This document shows positions 11,853 to 23,900 of a stretch of DNA of 64,000 bases, piece by piece. The notes under the pieces are model-generated. The model saw only the letters and a list, made by a program, of their open reading frames with translations, had not been told where the DNA came from and ran no database searches. How positions within the stretch are numbered: the stretch's first letter is position 1; every line of letters starts with the position of its first letter. The stretch is taken from contig CAJINV010000011.1 of NCBI GenBank assembly GCA_905178155.1, positions 829,982-893,981 of the forward strand, written 5' to 3'. Position numbers and translations under genes: made by a program. The DNA is from Amoebophrya sp. A120 (Eukaryota > Sar > Dinophyceae > Syndiniales > Amoebophryaceae).

Positions 11853-12493
11853 AGGACCCACCATGGTTCAGAATTTTTGAAATTCTAGGCGTAACACGAT
11901 AATTTTCCGAGATTTGAGCAAGATAGAAACTCTTTTTTCTGCGCATAGTTCATGACTTTCATATTTGTGCGACGTTTCAAGAAACTCACAGATAATGACA
12001 ATCTTCACGTTCAGCAACATGTTGACGACGCTCTTGTCTTCTTTCGTAAAGCATTTAAGCACTAGCATGCATAGAAATTCACGGACTTCTTGTTGCGACT
12101 ATCGGCGGTGATGGTCGTGTGAAACCCGTTGGGACATCAGAGCGCTTTAATATCTGTAATCATGTGTGCCTCTCGACGTTTTCGATAAGTTCCTCTTATC
12201 GGCCGCATCGTGTCGGTGTCCGGTTCGGTGTGCAGGTCGGTCTGTGGTCGGTTTTAAGGTTGAACGACGTGGCAGCCACGAGTTCACTAGCAGTTCTTTT
12301 GCTTTCATCTGTGGATCTACACTTACAACAGACTTCTCAACATCGCCAAATATATCTTCCTAGGCTACTTCATCGCTGTGGCTGTGATTCGCAGCCGTGG
12401 CTACCCGACCTTTCACACGTAACCAAGATGTAGTGACCCGTGTTGGAAAGCGGCCGCGTTACAGCGTGGCAAGAAGCAAGACCGAAGTACGCC
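11853..12493. other. Intergenic stretch
   Basis: AT-rich to about 12100, then mixed composition up to the start codon of the next gene. I see no convincing coding frame, RNA gene or repeat. A GTG-initiated ORF at 12119-12433 has no protein-like features. Confidence 0.5.
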
Positions 12494-15400
12494 ATGATGG
12501 GCGGTGTGTCTATGACCAGGCTGCCGCCAATACGTTGGGTATGCTGGTCAGCTGGAGCGTTTTTTTTTGCCGTGTTTGCCGACACCGCTTTTTCGCTGCA
12601 GATGCGGGTACTGCAGCAACAACCGCCAGCACCAGCCGGATCTTCTGCACCAACAGCTGCTCCACAACGCCCCACCAAGCGCCAACAGCAGCTCGCGGAG
12701 GTCCAAACCGCGATTCAAGACATGCTGGCTGAGAAGGAAAAAGCCTTAAGACAGCAGGAAAAACTATGGTGTAAGGAGGAAGATTCGATAAAAGAGGGCG
12801 AAACTTTAGCGAAGAAGGAAAAAGAAGAAAAAAAACAAAACGCAAAAGACGCTTTTGACCTGCAGTTGCTCAGTACGAAGAAACTCGCCGAGTTGAAAGT
12901 GCAGTACCGCGAGGCGATGGAAAGTTTAGAAGAGAAGCAGCTTTCCTTAACCAAGTTGGAGCAAGACAGAGACGAGGAGAAGAACAAATATCAAACGGAA
13001 TCCGCCGATCTGTCGCAAAACTTCCAGTCCTTGTCCCACACTTTGGTCGTGCTGGAGAAGAAGGAAAAAACCGACGCGAGGGCTTTGTTGCAGGGAAGCA
13101 CGGGGAGAATGTTGAGGGAACGCGAGCCGGCTTTGTTTGCGTCTTTGATGTCGGAGACAACGACGATGGATACAACAGCTACGGGTGCCGCTAGAGCTGG
13201 GGAAGAAGTTCTACAACAAGGTGGATCTTCCTCTGGTCAGGACGTGCTTCTCGGCATTCTTCGGACGCTGCAGGACACGATGGTGCGGGACCGGAGGGAC
13301 ATGGAGGAATTGGAGCAACAAAATGAGAAGAAGTACAAGAAACAAACCGCCTCCGGGAGGAAAACGGTCGGGAAATTGGACAAGATTTTGAAGAAGCTGT
13401 CAAAGGACAAAGCGGATATGGAGCAGCAACTCGCTGTTGCGACGAAGGATTTGGCGGAAGCGAAGAGGGAAAAAAAGGAGAGGGACTGGTCCGCGGATTT
13501 GACGAGGTTTGAAAAAGAGAAGAAAAAGGTGAAGGAAGATATGGAGAAGGAATCTTTGGCTATGCAGAAGGCGATTTCGGAGTTGCAGAAGTATAGCGGA
13601 GTTTCTGGTGGAGCTCGTGTTGCAACGCCTACGAAAAAAGAAGTTCGAAAGGAGGAAAAGGCGGTTGGGTCCTCTACAACTTCGTCCGCAGCCGGATCTT
13701 CGGCTTCTGCAGGTCGTGCTGGATCGAGTGCTGCTTCTAGTAGTAGTTCTAACGCTGCGTCTGCTTCTACGTCCGGAAAAGCAGCGGCGTCCGCATCGGG
13801 GACGAAGGGTGGAGTACCAGAGAAAAAGAAGCTGAAAGTGAAAATTGCTACCGCCACGGGGAAAAAGAACAGCCAGAACAAAAGCGACGGTAGGAAACAA
13901 GCTGCTGCAACTGCTGGCGGAAATAGCAAGAAGAGCAAAAAAAAGTCTCCTTTAGCTGCGAAGAAGGCCAATCGCAAAAAGCTGAAAAATAAAGAGGTAA
14001 AAAAAGCAAAGAAGAAGTTGAAGCTGAAAAAGAAACTGAAGAGTATGCGAAAAAAAGGGAAAGGAACCAACGACCAGAAAATGAAAAGCAAAAAGGACAA
14101 GAAAAAGGTGAGAAAGGACCGGAAAAAAGCGCAGCGAAAAAGCAAGAAAAAGGGATTCCTGGCACAAAGATTCAGTTTGGTCGAAGACTCAGAACAAGAC
14201 GATGGTGTCGAAAATGTTGACGTCCCAACAGCGGAGCAAATTGTCCAGGAAATGGTGTCATCTTCCTTTCTGCAGGTCAGCACCGCCGCGTCTAGTGATG
14301 ACCGCTCTACGTCTTCTGCACAGCAAGCAATGACAAGAAGATCCTTGCAGATGAGGATGAACACGCGGCTCCAGTTGCAAAATGCCTTGTACAATAAGAA
14401 CAGCGTAGAAACCACCGGCGGCGATGTAGATGTTTCTTCGGTCGCGGAGATCCTGAAGGTCATCGAGAACCGGATTGAGCAGACGAAAAAGGAAAATCAA
14501 GAAGCCGCCCAACAGCAAGAGGATTGCGAGCAGAACTTGGAATCAGTCGGGAAGGAGCTTGCCTCGAAGGAAGAGGAATTCGAAAAGGCAACTTCCGTGT
14601 TGGAGCAAGCGGAGGCGGAACTTGCCGAATTGAAAACCAAAGTACAATCTGTGTCCACCGATTACGACCAAGTAGAAAAAGAAATCCTCGACTTAACCCA
14701 AACGGAAAAACTGGAACAAGCGACGTTTCAAGCCGGTAAAGCGGAGAGAGCCCAGGCGAAGCTGGTTTTCACCGACGCGAAGAAATTGCTACAGGAAGCG
14801 AAAGTGGATACAACGGTGCTGATATGCATTGCAAATGTATCATACTAACTAAGTATCCCTAGATCGCATGACAAATTTTTCGAAGAACAAAAGTGGGGTT
14901 TGTCATGCTACATCAGGTAGAAAGTTTAGAGTTGTCATGCTTGACTGCAATTAGTATCTATGAGTGCGATACTTTTGCAATGCATAGCTGACTCTCGTCG
15001 ACAACATCGTGGAGAATTTAACGCAGGAGGCTGCGGATGCGCAGGAACAGCACAGTGAGGAGAAAAAGACGATCAAAGAAAATCTAAAAGCCGCAAGCGA
15101 GAAAGAATCGGAACTCTACGAAGCCCTTTCTGACGTGAAATCGCTCCTGTCCGCGAAACAAGTCGAAAAAACTTCCGCGGAGGATGATTTAGAAAGCGCG
15201 GACAAGGAAAAACAAGCCGCGGGAAAAGAGGTGGAGGGCGTGAAGGCGATTTGTGATCCTTTTTTGCAAAGTTTCCGGGACGAGGAGGCGGAAAGGGCGG
15301 AGGAGATCGAATCGTTGACGCGGATGGGCCAGATTCTGCGAGGAGCGGATTTTGGCAGTGGTGATGGAGGTGGTGTAGTCTCTTTGTTGCAGGGAGTTGC

Positions 15401-15572
15401 TGATCGTGCTGCGGGCCGCGGTAAGGGACATCTGAAGGGCGAGAACATAGCGATGTACGCTGGTGCTGAAAGCTCGGCTGACTTGCTATCGTCCAAGAGC
15501 AGTGACACCAGTCCTCCGCGGGAGCGGGCGCGGTCTCTCCGGCGCTTGGAGGAGAAGCTGCGAGAGCAGTAG
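12494..15572 (+). CDS. Long secretory-pathway coiled-coil protein with a Lys-rich centre
   Basis: Two exons, 12494-14822 and 14987-15572, joined across a family D introner; 969 residues. I chose the ATG at 12494 because the first 35 residues form a signal-peptide-like stretch (WVCWSAGAFFFAVFADTAFS). Residues about 60-270 are an acidic and basic heptad-rich coiled coil. A Ser/Ala linker follows, then an extremely Lys-rich tract (about 13800-14160) and further coiled coils (EEFEKATSVLEQAEAELAEL...) running through the introner junction into the last exon. No catalytic domain is visible. It could be a structural or storage protein of a secretory or surface compartment; that is inference from the signal peptide and coil content only. 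Confidence 0.7.
14823..14986 (+). mobile_element. Introner, family D
   Basis: 164 bp; left TATGCATTGCAAATGTATCA, right ...GATACTTTTGCAATGCATA. Perfect flanking repeat GCTGA. Removing 169 nt joins DTTVL to TLVDNIVENL. Confidence 0.9.
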
Positions 15573-15958
15573 ATGCTGCCGCGACGTTGTAATACTTGCA
15601 ACGCATACAATAACCACGGATGCGCAGACGCAAAAATCGTTTCAAATGATCTTTTTTTCCTGTACAACTGTACTACCATACAAGAGCGATGCAAACGCAA
15701 GAAGCTCACGACCGAAACGATACAAGCCTTCGCTTACCTGCTTGCACGGATCTTCGCAGGACTGTTCAGTCGGCGATCTCTATGTTCTTTTCTTTCGCGA
15801 TGACGTAGCCGATTTTATTTGCTGCACTTCTTCGTGCTCGTGTTTGCTATTTTTTTGACTTTCTCTTCCACTCGTAATCGGGCTGCAAAAATGAGCACTG
15901 AAGGTCGCAGGAGTTCTGTACATTACTATCACCTAGTACTTCATCATGAGAATACAAG
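15573..15958. other. Intergenic stretch
   Basis: Short spacer between two + strand genes. No coding frame, RNA gene or repeat recognised. Confidence 0.5.
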
Positions 15959-18749
15959 ATGAGCCGTGCTGTGACATTTTCAATTTTGATCATTTTGAAC
16001 CTCGTAGTGGAAGCTTTTTTCAGGAGCTCAGCGGCGGTAAAGCTTCGCGGCAAGCACGAGACGGACTTGGAAGCGAACTCACCGACCCATCTTTCATATT
16101 TGCGAAACAAGAAGCTCACCACATCTACTTCTACCAAACGCACCAAAGCTAGCCTCGCGTCGTCCCGTTCCAACTACTTTCTTAAATGGGCCAGGAAGCG
16201 GCAGAAGCACCTCCGGCGGGCGAACCGCGCGGAACAGAGTGTTTTGTTGGCAGCGTCGCGGAGTTCTCTCCTGTCGGGGGCCAGTTCCTCGAACAAGAGC
16301 GTGCGACGCATGTTGAAGAAGGATTACAAGAAAGCGCAAGAACGAGTAGCGCGCCGTCAGCGGCAACCGGAAGATGCGGAACAACACCAAACTGCTGGAT
16401 CCAGTACAACAACAGCGGGTCAACATTGGGATTGTCATTTGACCTCTTTGGAAAGAGCCCATTCATCGGGCACGAACTTCTTCTCGAGCTGCGCTAGCGG
16501 GACTACATCGTCGTCGGATTTACTGTCTTCTTCGAGGGGATCGGGCTCGCTGACTGCGTCCTTCACGGCGAATACTTGTGGCGGGGTCGTACAGCAAATC
16601 GGCCTGACCGCGAGCTTCGGCAGTCAGGGTGGTGGCACTGCAGGTGCTGGGGCAAATGGTTGTAGCGGGTTCGAGCAGTTTGCCAACCGTTTGCAATTCG
16701 CATTCAACTTTCCGCAGCCGAAGATCGCAGATCATGGGGACTACGGCAGTCGAGCGAGTTGTGTGGCGAGAAATCAGCAGCTTCTTTTCCATCAGTGTAG
16801 TCGTGTTTCTGCATCACAACTCCCAGCAACGCTGCCAACGTCGAACTTTGTTCCTGCAGCATCGTCCTCGTGCTTGCGCTTACCTCTGGAGCAAGATGGC
16901 CACCACGCTTTGGATGATGAGAGGAATAAAGACGAGGAGGAACAGCAACAAGTAGAGGACGGCTATAATTACTTCGATAACGACGAGGACGACCAAGACA
17001 CTACTACCACGCACGGGTTGTTCTCCACCAGCCTCTTCGCTACGAACCCGACCTCCAAGCATGAACTAGCAGACAGCTCCTTTTTGCAGAAAAGCGCGCA
17101 CTTTTCCCGCGGGTCCAGCAGTGGCACAAGTGCCAGCACGATGTTTCCGAGCGACGCCAGTCGGCTTACGTTCACGACTGGTGGGGACCCAACGCCGCTG
17201 GGGAGCGTCACCCCTTTCTGGGCGGCGAGTCCGGATCACTCCAGCGCACTGATGACGCCGGGAGCGCCTGGCGCTTCATCTACTTTTCCGGTGGACTGTA
17301 GAAGTCACAGTTCAACACGGGAGTGCTGCTCAAGACTTTTTGCTGCGATGGTGGCGTCGTGCTGTCTGGCTCGCGACGAACAACAAGCGTGGCGGAACAA
17401 AGAACTACTACATGAACAACAACTCCTGGAGCAGCAGCAGCAGCACATGTTCTGGGCGAAGCACTGCAGTCAGTCGCTGCAGCAGCTGCGACGGAACATC
17501 AACCCTTCGTGTGGAGGTCCGCAGCAGATCGTGGAGTGTCAGATTACGATCAACACGAGCGTTTTGCCGGATGAAGGACAAAGAGACAAATCTTGTGGAA
17601 GCATTATTTCCGATTGCAGCAGTCGCAGTCCGGGAACAACAACTAAAAGGGCATCGGCAGCAGGTTCATCCGGGTCAGCAGAACATCCAGTTGGTTCTTC
17701 CCCGAACATCAAAAGAAGCCAAGTACTCCGCGTCCGCCCCGCCACGCGCGCCACTTTGACCGTCGCCGAGCACCAGGAGATGCTGGCCCGGGCGTTGGAG
17801 CAGTGGGCAGAGGAAAATCCGGACTTTGAGGTCTGGACCGCCCACGTACCCGAGGACAGGCTTTGCTCGATCTGCAAAAGCGCGCGCGGATGGTGCCAGT
17901 GCAGCAAGAAGCAAGGGGCAGGAGCAGCGCCAGGACAAATCTGCATCTCTCCACCGGATAATGAGGAAGGTACTACTACTACTACTGGCAGTAGTACTGC
18001 TTGTCGTGCTTTTCTTGCAGGTGGAGCTGTCGGAGCAGAAGATCAGGAACGAAAGAGCGACACGAAAGTATGTCACCACAGAATTCCGCCACGCTGGCCG
18101 CGACATCTGGCAGAAGATCACTCTGATGAAGATGATGAGCCGTTTTTAAAAGCCATTTTGCAGGAGAAAAGAAGTGCAACATCACCTTCAGAACATCAAA
18201 TGCTTGTTGTGCCAGCAGATGTACAACATGATACGGCCCCCGCAACCTCCACGACTGGAGCAGCTGCACCAGCAGCCCTGACTATGCTCGGCGATATGTT
18301 GCTGTCGGTCTGGGAGTTCTATTACGGAGCGGACCCAGACCTCCCCTCCCCGTCCAGCAGGGGCGGCACGCGGTGGAACAGAAGAAACTTCAGCTTTTCA
18401 TCAGACACCGCGGAAGTGAGTGAAAATGATCAACACATCAATGGTATAATGAGCGGACTACAGAATGTTGACAGTAATTACCGGAACCTCTACGTAAATT
18501 GGGTTTAGCGAAAATTGGATGGCCAGACGAAGAAGTAACACGAATTGCTTGCCGCAATAGATAAATTCACTTCTCATCTCAATTTACTGCTTATTTCGTG
18601 TGATGTTGTCCACCGTGCCGTCCTTTTGCAACTTTCATGCTCGCTGGTACTGCGGTGCCGGGCCGCCGACTGCGGAGGAGTTGGAACGCCAGCGGAGCGT
18701 GCGATTAGTGAACAACTCCGGAAGAGGCCGCGGATTGAGTTTTTTGTAG
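15959..18749 (+). CDS. Secreted or membrane-anchored low-complexity orphan protein
   Basis: An uninterrupted ORF runs from ATG 15959 to TAG 18506-18508 (849 residues). An alternative end is better supported by composition: a GTGAGT donor at 18416 and a TAG acceptor at 18559-18560 join in phase to a last exon 18561-18749 (ending ...ERQRSVRLVNN...SFL), giving 881 residues. The N-terminus (SRAVTFSILIILNLVVEAFF) is a signal peptide or signal anchor. The body is rich in Ser, Thr, Gly, Gln and Asp, with an acidic run encoded near 16975-17010 and a short Cys cluster (CSICKSARGWCQC) near 17860-17910 that might bind metal. No introners are inserted despite the length. No family recognised. Confidence 0.65.
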
Positions 18750-20954
18750 AGTAAATCCACAGAAACAGGAAGAGAAGGCGTTTGTAATAAGTACTTACTT
18801 GTTACATCATTGTTGGGCGAGTAGGGAAAGTATAACGAAAAGCGCAAATGGAGAAGTCACAGTCACTGTCACGGCCTCATAAATCTCACAGAGTGCAGCC
18901 TCTTGAGGATTTTATTTTCCCCGGTCATTGCTGTCAAAGTTAAAGCGAACCTCGGATCTGCTCGAGCTGTAATTTTGTCAAGTTTGAAAAATGCACCTGA
19001 AGCGAAGAAATACTGTTCGTTGACCTAGTAGAGCACTGTAGACAAAGAAGACTACGGTTTGAAACTAAAAAGTTGCGCGTGCGGCGTCTTTGTGTTCCCC
19101 CGAAGTGTGTGTGCTGTCTCAGCTGAGTAAGGAGATGAAAAGGCGGCATTGAGTGCACGGCGCGCTCCCACTTTGATGCTCTCTTACAAGAAACAAACGC
19201 AGCGGAGAAGGCGGGCGCGGCAGGGAGGCGGTGCGTGTAATTGATGGCCGGAGCTAGAGCGGGCCCGAGCCCACGCGTTGGCTCTAGTTCGCTGCCCCTT
19301 GTGTTCTGCCCGAACAAGGTCGCGCGCTGGCGCCGCGACGCATGCCTTTGACCATGGCCCGCGGATCAACCCGCCGCAGAACGCCGGGGCCGGGCCGGTT
19401 AACGAGAGCGGAGGGATCCCGCGCGCTGGCCGGCCGACGCTCTTCGGGCGGCAAGGAGTGAGGCGAACAAATGGCGTGCGCCTCCCCGAAGTGCGCTCAG
19501 GGCGCCTAGCCAGCGCAAACGCAGCGCGACAGCGACGCGTATGGGCGCGGCGCCGCTATCAATCTTGTGGAGGGTACGGCGATGCCCAGCACCCCAGGCC
19601 CCCGCTACCTCCACTCCGCTTTCAGTGGTGGCGAGCTATGGCCCTGCAGATCTGCGACTAACTTGTGCGGCGCTGCAAACGCCCCGGCGACATTGCGCGC
19701 ACGAAGCCCGTCGCGGCCGGGGAGGCGCGGGCCGTCGCGGCCGGGGAGGCGCCCGCGCGCGCCCCCTTGTGCGCGCACCTGGTGGCCCTGAAAAGAATCC
19801 CCAGGCCAGTGTGTTTGCCCTGTAGCGGGGGCACTGACAGCATGCGGGCACTTAGGCGCTTGCAGCGGGCACAAGTGAAGCCCGGGACGCCATCGGCAAC
19901 ACGATTCGGGCGGTCCAGGACTATGACGACTGCGCCCTGGCGCCGGGTGTTTTGGTGTGTGGAGACGCAATCTCGGCGGGCGAGGTCCGGACGTTGGTCG
20001 GGGGGCGCGCAGGTGGGCTCCTTCTTGGGCCGCTTTCGCCGCCCCATGCGCCTGCAGTCAGAGCCCGGAGGCCTGCAAGCAGGTAGGGTGGGCGGGGGCG
20101 ACAAAGAAGCGGAGCGGGCGCCGGCTGGCGCTTTCTTAATTGCGCCGGCAAAGGGGCGGGCGCGCGCGTGAAGGCACGCAGCCGAGTGCGTTGCCGCGCG
20201 CCGCTTTGGCTCTTACTCCCGCCCGGGGCGCGCGTGCGCCTGCCTGGGGCCGTTCCCCCCGTCGCCCCGCGCCGCCCCGCCTTTCGATCCCTCGCCAGTC
20301 TGCCAGCCGGCCCATTTCTGGGTGGCGTAGCTAGGGGTCGGCGCGTGGCTCTAATAATATCGGCGACGCGGGGCGCTTGGCCTTCGATTTGGGCTGCGTG
20401 CGTGCCGCGAGAGTAGGGCGCCACCCAGCCCGCCGCCCCCGCCCCACTTGTCTGTGGGCGAACGCGTCCGCGGCGAGTTTTGTGACCGGCCCGGCTTTCC
20501 GCCGCAGGTAGCTAGCAGGGAGGCACCCACCGTAGACGGGCAGCAAGGTGTCCCCGCCCGTGTTGTGGAGTGGCGTCAGACGTGTGTAGCAGAACATTGG
20601 CCGCCGGGCCAGCGCTCACTCTCTCGGGCCGGCGGTCGCATGAGAAGACAGTAGATGATAGCCTTGCCGTGCCGAAGGCAAGCACCAGAAGCGCAATGGT
20701 GCCCATGATGAGGATGGTATCTGTCGGCTCTGTTCGGTTGATATGTTCTCCGTGTGGTGGATCGTACTTTCAGCAGACGCATCATATATACAGCGGCTCA
20801 ACATGATTGTGAATTAAAAATTAAGAGCAGTGCAGGTATTGTATAAAGCGAATCCGTTTTTAGTCCTAGCGCTAGGAGATGTGAACTTCCAACGCCGCCC
20901 ATCCCCATTGTGGTTCTAATTTAATGCTGCGAAGCCAGGCAATAAACAAAAACG
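18750..20954. other. Intergenic stretch containing a GC-rich island
   Basis: AT-rich flanks enclose a very GC-rich island at about 19180-20650 (listed as a repeat). ORFs in the island exist on several frames and both strands at once, as expected from CG-rich DNA, and none looks like a protein. No rRNA or tRNA signature seen. Confidence 0.5.
19180..20650. repeat. GC-rich non-coding island
   Basis: About 1.5 kb of CG-rich sequence sharply different from its neighbours. It contains a direct repeat, GTCGCGGCCGGGGAGGCG, twice in tandem at about 19711-19751, and many short CGCGCG runs similar in texture to the array at 25.6-27.3 kb. Many overlapping open frames, none convincing. Confidence 0.5.
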
Positions 20955-23900
20955 ATGACGATGATGTTGAAGAAACGAAATTTTATCAACATGGATGGCC
21001 CTCCGCAAATACCATCGCGCCTTCTGGAATGGACGCCTGCACTTCTCCGCATCTTTGTGCAGCACTTCTTTTTGACGTCGCTTTTCATTGCCGGCATATT
21101 CATTCTTCCGTGTTCTTGTCTGCAGCTAGGGAGTCAAAGCGGGCACGATTTGGCGTCGACTAGTTCTGTCTCACCCGCCGGTGCCGGGCCGTATAATCCC
21201 GGTGCATCGATTCATTTCCGCGAGGATGACGCTAACGCCGTTGTCGCCCGGGGGGAGCTACAACATGCAGTGCTGGATACAGCGGTGCCCGCAAGAACTA
21301 GCGGCCCTTTTCCGCCGCACTGGATTGGACACTCTGTCTTGGCGAGCGAAGTGCTCTACCATGCCGCAGACATGCCGTCAGATAGTACGTACACGCCACC
21401 ATGGCCTCAGCCGCAGGCAGTTGAAAGTTACCACTCGCAGCACCAGCATACCGGACGGCCTCAACCTGAACTCAATCACAGTCGTGGTTTTCTGGAACAA
21501 CTACACCAGACCGCGGACGGCGCAACGACAGATGCCGCAACTAGAGGCAGCGTTAGTGCCCCGCGAGGACCACACACTACGACCGGCGCCGCACCGTCGC
21601 GGCTGCCTTTCGCGGCCGTAGCTGGAGGCGGGTCGCTGACGCTGGCAGGACGAAGCGAAGACGATATCAAGGCGTGGACAGCTACAGGCTACATCCCGGA
21701 AGGTCCGCTTCTACATCGGAGGGACTTGATCTCTCATAATGCGGGCTCTGGCATGTCGATGTCGCAAACCCAATCGCAACAGCAGGAACAAGGAGTCAAG
21801 CACCACGCGCCGCCGCCCAAAGCCTCCTTCATTACGAACAGGGGGAACAAGAGCTATGCGATAGGGTGGACCGGCGCGCCATCAGCCCGTAATGTTCAGT
21901 TTCAGCCCCTCCGAAGCGTCGAGGCCGTTGAGCAAGTGCGGGTTACCGTCGTCCCGCCGGCGGAGGGACCTATTCTGATGTCGGCCGGCACGATGAATAA
22001 TAACTCCTCCAACGAGGACCCTGGAGCTCCATATTATGCTGGGCGGTTGTTCCCGTTCGCGGTTGGGCCGCCGCCTTGCGGAACAACTCTTGCCGCGGTA
22101 CAAGAATCGCCGGCGTCGTCTGCCTCGAGCTTGAATAAAACGGTTCTTGTGGACTGTTCAGAAGATGCACGACGGGGAGCGCAACCGCATCATGAACATT
22201 CTTCCGGCGCCTCAGACGACAATCAACGTACGCTGCCCACGGAGCAGTCGTCGTGCCCGGTCGGTGCTGCTGCTACCTCCGCTACAGCGGTCTCAAACTT
22301 ACAAATGAACACCTCTAGTACTGAGCAAAGTCGGTCCTCGACGCCCGGGCAGTCCAACCAGAGCAGCGGAAGCTCGCACACGTGCATCAGCGCCGCCAGT
22401 GACTGTCCACACGTTGGGCTGCCGCTCACCGCGACTGGCGGGCCGTATTTGTGCTGCAAAGCACGACTCAAATTCGAGAAAACGACGAAGCCCGCGATTG
22501 ACCCCGCGGTAAAGCAATTCTGTGCCTTCAACTACGGCCGGATGGTGCAGCTCTGGCGCACGAACGCGAAGGAACAGAGCGCGTTGGTGTGTGGTTCTTT
22601 TCGGGACTATGAGAAGGCCGCGGATATTTTTCCGACAGAATCTTCCAATTATGCGGGGGCTGGTGGTGGTGGAGAGTCGTCGGCGTGTAAAAATGCGGCG
22701 GTTTATTTCCGTTGCGCGTCGGGAAGCTTGGCGTCCGGAGTCACGAATTGTAGCACGGCTTGTTCCAGTTACACGGCAGGCGCCCAACCGGCAAGGAAGC
22801 CTGTTCTAAAAGGCTGGCGTGAAGGCGGCCATGAACTGCCTGTGGAAGGCGAGGATAGTCAAAATTACGCAGCACAAGATCATGTCACGACGATGTTCTG
22901 CGGGCCGGAGGTGGTAGAAGAGGACCTGAAAAGAACTACCGAGAACCACGCAGCGCAAGAACTCGCAGAACAAGAACTACCTACCGCCACTCTCCTTGCA
23001 GAGGAGCACGCAAGCCGCGATAGAGTACGTGCGTCTCTGTTGCAGATTCACGAGGGCCACTGCAGCATGAGCGTCTGCACCTCTAGTGCAACAGAGAATA
23101 CGAACAAACAAGAATCGGCGAGTCGTTTATTAAGCGGAGGTGCACCAAGCGCCACTGCGGTGGCGAATTTCTGCCGTCTCTCCTCTTCCGGGAGCACCAT
23201 TGCGCCGGGGTCGCTCGACAGCAGCGGGAGCAGCTTGGGTATGGATTCGAGCACGCGCAGTCTCCGGTCCAGTCCACCGAGCGCTGGGAGGAGTCCTTTG
23301 ATGCTGTCGGTGACGTCTGCAACAGGCGAAAGGACCACACGCCCGATCGCATCCGGGAGCGCTGACCAGCCACCGCCCGTTCTAGAACAAGCATCAGCAA
23401 AAGGCGACAGAGTGCTTACACCCACCAGCTCGAACGCGGCTCCGAGCGGCAACAGCCGGAGCATACTTGCAGATAAAACACGGTCGTGTGCCACAAGTAC
23501 GAGCTGTGCCCCCGAGAGGAACGCAGCAGAGACTACCACGAAGTCATGTGCCGCAGGAGCTTCCAGCGTCGAACCAAGATCGCAGCATGCTTCTATGATG
23601 GAGCAAGAAGAGGCACAGCACTGGGCATATTTATCGCACTTGCTTCGCGACAAGAAGAATCAGCACAGAAGTAGACAGGGCAAGCCCATTTACCGGCTGC
23701 GAACTGCTACATCAACGGGAGAACGGAGCCCGTACCTTCTTTCCCAGAACACGAACAGAGGAACGAGGGCTGAACAAGAGAGCAAAACTACAATTCGGAG
23801 TGAAGACAGCCACGAAAGTAGACAAAAAAGTACTACACGACAGGAGGCGACGAGTCAACCCTCCACTGGAGAAAATGCTGGCACGACTACTAGCTTATCG

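Noticed and set aside
12440-12493. Upstream GTG extension of the coiled-coil ORF
   Set aside because: A nuclear eukaryotic gene should start at ATG; the ATG at 12494 begins a clean signal peptide.
13237-14463. 408-codon minus-strand ORF
   Set aside because: It is the antisense of the Lys- and Glu-rich coiled-coil gene and is made of Phe/Ser/Leu runs expected from that complement.
19557-20425. Overlapping ORFs on both strands in the 19-20 kb GC island
   Set aside because: Several frames are open at once, with Arg/Ala/Gly/Pro bias and no protein features; explained by base composition.
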